64,000 nucleotides of DNA. Origin: Zygnema cylindricum (Eukaryota > Streptophyta > Zygnematophyceae > Zygnematales > Zygnemataceae). The stretch lies in the NCBI GenBank assembly GCA_037447655.1, contig JBBHKE010001351.1, positions 27,501 through 91,500 of the forward strand. The letters run 5' to 3'. Positions within the stretch are counted from its first letter, which is position 1. Each line of letters opens with the position of its first letter. The notes beneath the pieces are model-generated. The model was not told the DNA's origin, did no database searches, and was given only the letters and a program-made list of their open reading frames with translations. This document shows positions 55,659-64,000 of this stretch, piece after piece. The position numbers and the translations under genes are program-made.

Positions 55659-55844
55659 ACTTTTCCCTAGTATGGGACATACCGAATTCCGGATTTCTAG
55701 GAAATCTAACACTTCTAAATTCGGGAGTGCCGGTTTCCTCGGCGGCTTCATTCAGTTAAAGAGAGTTTGTTGCCTACTAGTTAGACTCTTTGTAGCGAAT
55801 ATTGAAGATTTCAGGGCCTAGTGGCCACTGACGCAAATATACGT

Positions 55845-56617
<773 letters not shown>

Positions 56618-57282
56618 AACGTCCCGCCGTCGCCCCACAGGCTCTTCGATCTGTTACACGAATTTCCCAAAAATTATTCATCTTGTATATGCTCGTGACG
56701 GGCAAGAAAAAAAATAGTGTGTTCTCTCCAACGTACAAAATGTACAAAATCTAATGAAATGTGACAAGAAGTTTTCATATTCGAATCCATGTGTTGCTTT
56801 CACTAAACTTGGTTTTTAAATAATTGTGCATGTGTGTCGATGTAATCTTTTTTTCTATCTTTATCCTCCAAAATTGAATTGACGATTAGAGAATCTTTTA
56901 CCATACACAAAATTTAGAAAAACTAGTGTTGTGTATCGGGTAATGTTTTATCGCAATAAATACGATAACACATAATATTTGTTATCGAATAGTGAGGGGT
57001 CCCAGTGTAATGCCCCGTAACCAACAAATGTTTTCGTTGATAATTATCTGTTGAGGGGGGTGATCCACACCAAAGTACGAAATGGTGGACGAAATAAATT
57101 ACCGAACGAGTACGAGTTGTCGTGAGCGGAAAGGGGGGCTTTTAGGAAATATTTCACAATCCATCTCCGTACCATACTATGGAGTTAATGTTGATGATTA
57201 TCATCACAAACTTTATTGGTAAATTATCACCGTATATTGGATATTTATTACGATAACTCTTATACTGGTATCTTTGTTGAAT
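56618..57282. other. Intergenic DNA
   Basis: No gene or repeat recognised, apart from ATCGATAA/TTATCG-type words near 56950-57240. Confidence 0.35.
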
Positions 57283-58302
57283 TGTGTGTATTTTTAGGAT
57301 ATTTTATAGGTCAGTTTAGGAAACAAAATAAAAAGGTTTTGTTAGATTGAGCTAGGCTCTAACCTCTCTCTCTCTCTCTGATCTTCATACTCGTTGTAGT
57401 CACTAATGACTGAATAGAGAGAGAGAGAGATAGTCCATGTCTGCCTAAGCAACTTGAGAGGACAGTGGACAGTCTAAGTAGAACTGTACCAAAAATATAC
57501 GGACCTGCTAGGAATTGATCATGGTACCTACAGTTCGCCGGAATAGCCGGCAGCCTTGTCATATAGTCTAAGAATTGTGCTATGATATACAGGGTTCGAT
57601 AGCTAAATAAGGAGTGACATGCGGACTAAACCGATTAACTTGGTTTAAAAGAAATATCACATTGAAACAGTAAGAATTATGTATGCCCGTCGGTACCGCA
57701 CTAAACAAATAAATTGGACATTTATTTTCAACGACGAACATTAAAAGACAGTTTGGATCGGACGGCTATCACTCAAGCCGACATCACGCAATGTTTTTGG
57801 CGGTTTATGGACATTTTTGTCACCGGATGACACGTGGCACAACATCATTGGAAAGCGAAATCTCCGGAGAGCATCATAACAAGTCTTAATGTGACAAACG
57901 TCTTCACCATTGAAATGTTGTACCTTGACCGTACAAAAGGTACCACGGGACCAATTCTTTCTTATACGATACAGACTTGTGATTGGTGTTGTACAACATT
58001 ATAGAGGGGTTTAGAGGGAGGTTTAGGACTTAGCCAATTTTGTAGGTAGCCAACTCTCTCCTAGAGAGCTTGTGTACAAATAGGCGTTTTTGCTGCTTGA
58101 TAACTAATCGCATGGTTGGGCGTTTTGAGTAATTATTTTTCCATTGGGCTTAGGGGAGTCCAACCTTTATAGGGGTGAAGGTAGTCATAGTCATTGTTTG
58201 ACAGGGTGGCAGTTGTTCTAAGAAGGAGGGAGTCATTTAAAATTATCCCAAAGGCTTCAAGTAAGCTGCATATTCTGTGTACCATTGGAGGTCACAGAAT
58301 TA
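57283..58302 (+). repeat. Solo copia LTR, diverged
   Basis: Follows the LTR order of the two copia elements: TTTTAGGATATTTTATAGGT, CACTAATGACTGAATAGAGAG, CCATGTCTGCCTA, GATCATGGTACCT, GATGACACGTGGCAC, GGGGTGAAGG and the end GGTCACAGAATTACA. No internal coding sequence or second LTR nearby and no clear target duplication. Confidence 0.75.
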
Positions 58303-59610
58303 CAATCTCGAACGAATTTATTGATTATCGAATAGGTGAAAAATAAGTGCATATTAGGGGGTGTCCCAAAGTAATGGATACTTTGAAGAAGTATTTTCGA
58401 CGTTAGTGAAGATTCTTCGCACTACTTTGAAGATCGTCCTAATGTGCAAAAATGAAATCGGAACATTGGAATGTGACGGTTGTACACGTGGGTACAATTT
58501 TTGACGGTTGTATACGATTACCAAACTTCTGACGATTGGTGGCGCCAACAAAAATAGCGACGACTCTAAACGTCTAATTTTTTGTGACATTGTAAATTTT
58601 TAGGGCTTTGTGCCATTGTAATGCCATGCTCATTTGTGACGATGTCGACGTCATTGATTTAAGAACTTCACGCCACGGCTTCCCGGTTTTATTTTTTTGA
58701 CTTTTCTTACTTAACTTGTCATAAAAAAAGACCTTAAAATTTCCAAAAGATTTCTTTTTATTATATCTTTCATTTTATGCCAATATTGTTGTGTCTCATT
58801 CTATATAGTGTGAGATAAAAGCAATAGTGTGAGAGGGAGAGAGGAGAGGCGACGACGATGTAAAATTTTGCAACGGACCAATGAATGAAAGTGGAGGTTC
58901 GAGACCCCTGCAAAATTTTCTCCATCCATCGTTTGACGAGCAAGGAGAAAAAAAATCGACCTCGTCCTAAAAATTTTCCACTCTTGTGGCGCGTGCATGG
59001 ATTGTTTGTCATTCATTGTTTGGGCGATAATTTGACTGAAATCACCTCTAAAATTATTGATGGGCTGGATTTTCTTGCTCGAGGGTCGAAAAAAGAAGAA
59101 AACGCCAAAATGAGTTCACATGACAACAACTATGGAGTACATTCAAAGTATCGAATTGACGTTCACTATACTGAGGTAGAAGTGATATTTTCGTACGGCT
59201 AAAGTTTTTCTCGTTCGGAACTGAATTTCAGGGGAAAACGACAGGAATAAGTCGATAATTTAATACATGGGGATCCCCTTTACTTAGTCGTGTTCTTTTC
59301 GACCCACGCGCTCGTGATCCAATATTTTCAAAATTTAACCAGAATCACCTCGAGAGTCCATTTTAGTTCACGTAACGCTTGAGTCCAAAATACTTCTTCA
59401 AATTATCGATTACATGGGGACGACCCTTTAATCGTATTTTATTGTCGTCATTCGATTGAGTGTTGCATACGACCGTACTTTTTGTCGTTAGCGTTTGAGG
59501 AAACCGTGGAATCATTTTTATGGAAAAGCGTGGAAAACCGTGGAGGCAATCATTATATACACACTTCTTTGTCGGCGCCTTCACCCATTGCCGCCAAATG
59601 CAGTATTTAG
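58303..59610. other. Unassigned intergenic DNA
   Basis: No gene supported. ORFs near 58354-59202 are short and resemble nothing I know. Confidence 0.35.
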
Positions 59611-60067
59611 CATAGTTCAAAAGGAGGCGTTTCTATTGTAGGCCTACTGTGGGCGCCTTTATCGTAAGTTGTGTTATGGGCTTTTCATGTTATCTTCTTA
59701 AATCACTACTTTGATCAGCGACCGTCCGATCGTCCAAATCTGACGATATTCCTATCGTAAGTTGTGTTATGGGCTTTTCATGTGATCTTTATAGATCGCT
59801 ACTTTGATCAACGACCGTCAGATCGTCCGAATCTAACGGTTTGAATAAAAAGTCGCTCAAAACTCACATAAAAATATTTTTTTGTCCGTTTTTGTTTTCA
59901 AATTTAGACATGATGTTTAATTCTCTATCGATCCATGTGCAATTGAACCGTGTTACTATTTTATTTCATTTTGCGTCCAATACAATATGGGTCTTAAGGG
60001 TATATTGTATTTTTTTCGTATAATAGGCATATTGTATGGGTATAGTTTCACCTACTTTTGAATTATG
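59611..60067. mobile_element. hAT-like MITE, copy 3, inverted, perfect 8-bp duplication
   Basis: Begins CATAGTTCAAAAGGAGGCG and ends CCTACTTTTGAATTATG, flanked by GTATTTAG on both sides (59603-59610 and 60068-60075). Reverse orientation relative to the other copies. It is longer (457 bp) because an internal block (CGTAAGTTGTGTTATGGGCT) is present twice. Confidence 0.88.
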
Positions 60068-60359
60068 GTATTTAGCCTCTCCCTCAGACAACGGACAATT
60101 CCGTATAGAAAATTTTTGTCCGTATTAGATGGGGTGCTATACGTGTCTTCATAATTTTTCCCGGGTTCAAAAACTTGTACGGTATAAAATTTATAGTGTT
60201 ATTATCAGGACATGAAAGTATGAAACGACGGAAAGTAAGAAAATAAGCCTACATGGGAATGATCCGTGCGCTGTATGATCTTTGTCAAATAAAATAAATG
60301 TTTTGTGTGGTACAGTTTGGAGCACAAGACGACAAAATATATGGCTTTGCCGGATCTTA

Positions 60360-61824
60360 GGGTATGTCCCCATGTGCATAAGTAAGGGTTTTTTTCTGTC
60401 ATTTTCCTGTAAAACTTAGGGCCGTACTACGTAAGTTGCAACCGTACAAAGGAATCTCAAATTTGTAGAGTACAATTTGCGTCATCCTTGAACTTAGGAT
60501 GTACGAAAATTTGTCGTCTTGTGTTTTTTGACCCACTTCCACGACAAAAAACGTCATCTTCAACCTTACGTTTAAAACACATGCGCGATGCGTTATAAAA
60601 CTAGGTATTTTCGAAAAACAAATAGGAACATATAGTCGCACGTGTCGTAATTTTCAAAAAAAATCATACGATTTCCAAGGACAAAGAAAAGTACAGAGCT
60701 CGCTATGTTTTGTCTGTTTGGAGTCCAATACGACAAAAAAAGTACACAATTTTTTTGATTTTGTCCGTTTTCGTCCAGTACGAATATCTTTTTTGCAGGG
60801 GTCTTCAAATTCCGATGCCATTTCAAGACCATCGGACAGGAGACGCAAAGGCAAATCACATCTTCGTCAACCGTGAAACGGCACAGACTGGAAGGCGGTA
60901 CGTCTACAATGTCACGGTAAGACATGCGACGTCACAATCAGTTCCAAAAAAGAACGTGCGACCACAGAATACAGACGTTGACAACCGTCACAGGCACTGT
61001 CGACGTATACAGTCGTCACAAACGTAAGTTACAATTTCGTCCTTAAGGTGTGTCCCGATGTACTTGTAACTTAGCGAAATTACTTTGTATTTTAGCGCGG
61101 ATCCGCCGGACCCGGTGTTCAAGTGTCCCTATGTCTGTAAGGACGAAATCGTAACTTACGCTTGTGACGATTGTATACGTCAACAGTACCTGTGACGGTT
61201 GTCAACGTCTACAATCTATGGTCACACGTTGTTTTTTGTACCTGCGTGTGACGTCGCATGTCTTACTGTGACATTGTAGACGTACGGCCTTCCAGCCTGT
61301 GCAATTTCACGGTCGAAGAAGATGTGCTTTGTCTTCGCGTCGCCTGTCCGGTCGACGTGAAATGGCATCGGAATTTGAAGACCCCTGCAAAAAAAGAAAT
61401 CCGTACTAAGACGAAAACGGACAAATCCAAACAAATTGTGTACTTGTCTTTGTCGTATTAGAACGCAAACCGACAAAACATAGCGAACTATGTACTTTTC
61501 TTTGTCCTGAAAATCGTATGAAAGTTTTCAGAAATTGTGGCACGTGCGACAGTATGTTCCTATTTGTTTATCGAAAAAACCTAATTTTAAAACACATCGC
61601 GCGTTGTTTTTAAGATAAGGTTGAAGATGACGTTTCTTGTCGTCGAAGTGGGTCGAAAAACACAAGACGACAAATTTTCGTACACCCTAAGTTCGAGGAT
61701 GACGCAAATTGTACTCCACAAATTTGCGATTCCTTCGAACGGTTGGAACTTAGGCAGTACGGCGCTAAGTTTTACAGGAAAACGACAGAAAAAAACCCTT
61801 ACTTATGCACATGGGGACACACCC
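60360..61824. mobile_element. Foldback PIF/Harbinger-like element with TTA duplication
   Basis: Two inverted arms of about 685 bp (60360-61045 and 61138-61824) surround a 92-bp spacer. Ends GGGTATGTCCCCATGTGC and GCACATGGGGACACACCC are flanked by TTA on both sides. The interior has no long conserved ORF. A degraded relative lies at 33950-34490. Confidence 0.8.
61046..61137. repeat. 92-bp spacer module s of the foldback element
   Basis: Runs from AGGTGTGTCCCGATGTAC to GTGTCCCTATGTCTG. It recurs inverted at 61828-61919. Its left end is a variant of the element TIR (GGGTRTGTCCC). Confidence 0.7.
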
Positions 61825-61827
61825 TTA

Positions 61828-61919
61828 CAGACATAGGGACTCTTGAAATCCGGGTCCGCCGGATCTGCGCTAAAAAACAAAGTAAGTTCGCTAAGTTTCA
61901 AGTACATGGTGACATACCC
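61828..61919. repeat. Inverted copy of module s
   Basis: Starts CAGACATAGGGAC immediately after the TTA target copy and ends CATGGTGACATACCC. Gives the order arm, s, inverted arm, inverted s. Confidence 0.7.
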
Positions 61920-62734
61920 TCAGTTTTACTTTTTCTGACGTTACTGTACTGTCCAAGTATAGTCGTCATGCCATGCCGTCTATCTTTTGTCGTTTATTAT
62001 AGAATAGGCACGAACAGAATTGTTAATCACTCGACATTCAACAGACGTTGACCTTTACAAACTGACCGCTGCAGCAATGTTGTCACGTGACGTTTTTTAG
62101 TTCGTACCATTTGAATGCAAAACCAGTCGGGAGTTTTGCCGGCCGCGAAAATCCGTCCCTTTTGTAATGTTGTAAAACTATGGTGACTTATAATTGGCGT
62201 ATACCCTCCCAGGATTGGTGGACGCTAACGAAATTCGCGCATACCCTACCAGGAGCGGAAAGAGTGTAAATAAATACCCAGAATAAGGCGAATCGGACGG
62301 CCCAGATTACAGTCAGGATCGCATGTGAAACATCGTCGCATATCAAATGCCACTGTAGCGATTCGTGTCCGTACGAACGGTAGGACTAACCGGTTGCCAC
62401 GAACGCCGTCAATATTTCTGGAAAATATATGACGGCTGCCCGACGGCCGTCCCTTTCGCCGTAACACAATTTCCTACCATCGTATTTTGAAAAAAGTGCG
62501 CACAGAATGAAACTTAGTGTACCCTCCAGACCTTTCCATGTCCGCAATAATTCCTTTTTCTCGCTTCTGATCTTTTAGATTCACAATCAAATAAATGATG
62601 ATAATACAAACAAAAAACAGAAACAGAAGACAAAAGACCTTTCTTAATTTTTAGATTTCTAACAGACAAACACAAGACAAACACAAACACAAACAGACAC
62701 AAAAAAAACAAAAAACAAAAAACACGGATCGAAC
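61920..62734. other. Unassigned intergenic DNA
   Basis: No gene supported. Contains two near-copies of GCGTATACCCTCCCAGGA / GCGCATACCCTACCAGGA near 62195-62255 and a run of ACAAACAC-type words near 62660-62725. Confidence 0.35.
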
Positions 62735-64000
62735 GAGGCTCCACCCTTCCCTTCTAATTATTCGAACTCTAGAACCTAAAACGTCGCATGGCCGATTCTA
62801 CGACCATAGGTTTTCGGCCATCCGTACACTCCAGGCCTTCAGTCCAGCTTGCATTCCGTACATGCCGGAAATTCCGTGCATGCCAGATGCCGTCTATTTA
62901 TCAGACAATGGTGCTCCTGCTCCTGCTGCACGTGCGGTGTACGGACGGAGAAGAAGACAAGGTACAGCCACTTGTTTTTTTCGGGAAGTCTGAGGAGAAA
63001 GTTGTAAAAAAAAATAAAAAAAATAATATATATATATATATAAATATATGGATGGGAAATGAAGGACAAAAAATCCTAGCTTTGAGGCGTTTTTCCTTAT
63101 TTTCCTAATTAGCTTTTGAGACATAGAGTGGATTAAAAAAGTGTTGTGAGATTTTGCAGAAAATGCAAATTGTCAACACTACTGATCATCAAACCATGAA
63201 ATCTTTTTTTTTTGTTTTTCTCTTTTAAGTCTGTTTCATTTTCCTTGGAAAAAAGAACTGATTTAAAAAGCAAGAGAATAACTTAGTTTCGCTTGTTTTG
63301 GGTTTTCAACTCTCAAATTGCACTAAAAACGACTGAAATGAATCCCCTTAAAACTATTTTTTATTTTTCTCCGAGCTGTAACAAATTCGTGAGAAAATTT
63401 TGTGGCCTACAATAGTTTTTGTTTGATCTCAAATTGCCAGACACTGTTGCATTTTTTTTTAAATCTTTTTTTTTTTTTGCCGATTTTTTTTCTCCCTTTT
63501 CAATAATGTGGAAAGCATCGAAGACAATTTTCGTCGTCAGGCAATAAGCATCTTTTCCGAAAAACATTAATTTTTTAAAAAAGGTATACGAATTCTATAC
63601 TTTTACAGAAATGTAACATATGTAAAAAAAGTTGAATTTTTGATGCAATCAATTTTTTTGGGTCGCAAGGTGACAAAACCCAACAGCCAATCAGAAGCTG
63701 CGAGGATTCAGCGCCTTATAAGCGGAAAGAAGGATGGGGGATGGGGAGAAAAATTTCCGACGCTGGTGAGTAATGTGACGAAGTGATTAGTCCTTCTTTT
63801 TTTGTGTCAGCCCATTATTTCTTGTGGTGTTGACGGTGTTGACAATCACTTTCTTGTCATCCTTCTCTCCTTTGTACCAATATGGTTTATCCATCGCAAT
63901 TATGCGATTAAACCTTTCTTTCGTTAATTAAACTGAATTTTGTCCGTTCCGTCTTACGAAGCCAGAATAGGTCAGCTGGACTCGTCCTATTAAGCGAGAG
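62735..64000 (+). mobile_element. 1.2-kb dispersed repeat, copy R (reaches window end)
   Basis: Inverted relative to 27107-28275. Shared blocks include GTCGCAAGGTGACAAAACCC... at 63663, AACAGCCAATCAGAAGCTGC and GTGTTGACGGTGTTGACAAT. Similarity continues to the window edge. It carries an AT microsatellite (63025-63045) missing from copy L. Confidence 0.75.
62788..63108 (+). CDS. Conserved small ORF of the dispersed repeat, copy R (106 codons)
   Basis: Starts MADSTTIGFRPSVHSRPSVQ as in copy L, with the same hydrophobic patch (MVLLLLLHV) and acidic segment (CTDGEED). A possible splice donor (AAGGTACAG) lies near 62959, so the true coding part may stop there. No known family. Confidence 0.35.
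   Translation: MADSTTIGFRPSVHSRPSVQLAFRTCRKFRACQMPSIYQTMVLLLLLHVRCTDGEEDKVQPLVFFGKSEEKVVKKNKKNNIYIYINIWMGNEGQKILALRRFSLFS

Larger units (their letters stand above)
54904..55711 (+). mobile_element. TRIM retroelement with three LTRs and tRNA-like genes
   Basis: A miniature LTR element with no coding capacity. Three LTRs (54904-55134, 55193-55421, 55480-55711) are separated by two 58-bp internal regions. Each internal region has a primer-binding site (TGGTATCGGAGCC type, complementary to the initiator tRNA-Met 3' end) and a G-rich polypurine tract. The outer LTRs begin TGTTGGATT and end TCTAACA. A perfect CTTCT duplication flanks the whole (54899-54903 and 55712-55716), so it inserted as a three-LTR unit or recombined while keeping its ends. 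Each LTR carries a tRNA-like cloverleaf, listed separately. It is comparable in design to Cassandra TRIMs, whose LTRs carry 5S rRNA. Confidence 0.9.

Overview
The window is eukaryotic nuclear DNA, most likely from a green plant or streptophyte alga. Its genes are cut by GT-AG introns of 0.1 to 1.7 kb. A RecQ4-type helicase, an FtsJ-type RNA methyltransferase and a fucosyltransferase-like gene can be assembled exon by exon with consistent phases for most junctions. Two LTR-element families have primer-binding sites that match plant initiator tRNA-Met. The species cannot be fixed from the sequence alone. All coordinates and splice sites below were read by eye.

Left third (1-26 kb) holds four host genes. 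On the minus strand a RecQ helicase of the Sgs1/BLM/RECQ4 type runs from 8722 to the left edge. Its complete helicase core, motifs 0 to VI, is spread over short exons, and the C-terminus lies outside the window. A minus-strand FtsJ-like RNA 2'-O-methyltransferase (17077-11395) has five exons that sum to 238 codons including the stop, with an unusual repeat-encoded insertion in the catalytic domain. On the plus strand is a partial LRR/EGF-like/proline-rich extracellular protein (18614-about 19500). Its 3' side runs into a 2-kb minisatellite of 17-bp units. A minus-strand GT37-like fucosyltransferase gene (26230-24111) follows, with a 0.6-kb CACATC array just upstream of its start. Introns and intergenic DNA carry Stowaway-like MITEs with TA target duplications and hAT-like MITEs.

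Middle (27-39.8 kb) is repeat DNA. It contains a 1.2-kb dispersed repeat with a conserved small ORF (second copy inverted at 62.7-64 kb), a PIF/Harbinger-like element with a TAA duplication, and a 1.9-kb AT-rich satellite that switches orientation and was split by an 862-bp TA-flanked element. It also has a 370-bp direct repeat, a hAT-like MITE with a perfect 8-bp duplication, and a degraded retroelement tail resembling a restriction-like endonuclease domain.

Right part (39.8-64 kb) is a nest of LTR retroelements. Two full-length, broken Ty1/copia elements of one family (39816-46283 and 47650-54063) flank a gypsy integrase fragment whose reading frame continues into a PHD-finger-like motif. 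The second copia sits inside sequence related to the presumed gypsy LTR. Downstream, flanked by a perfect CTTCT duplication, lies a miniature retroelement (TRIM, 54904-55711) with three 230-bp LTRs, each carrying a complete tRNA-like cloverleaf with A box, B box and a T-run. This is the most striking item in the window. After it come a 555-bp GA microsatellite, a solo copia LTR, a third hAT-like MITE, a 1.5-kb foldback element with TTA duplications and the second copy of the 1.2-kb dispersed repeat.
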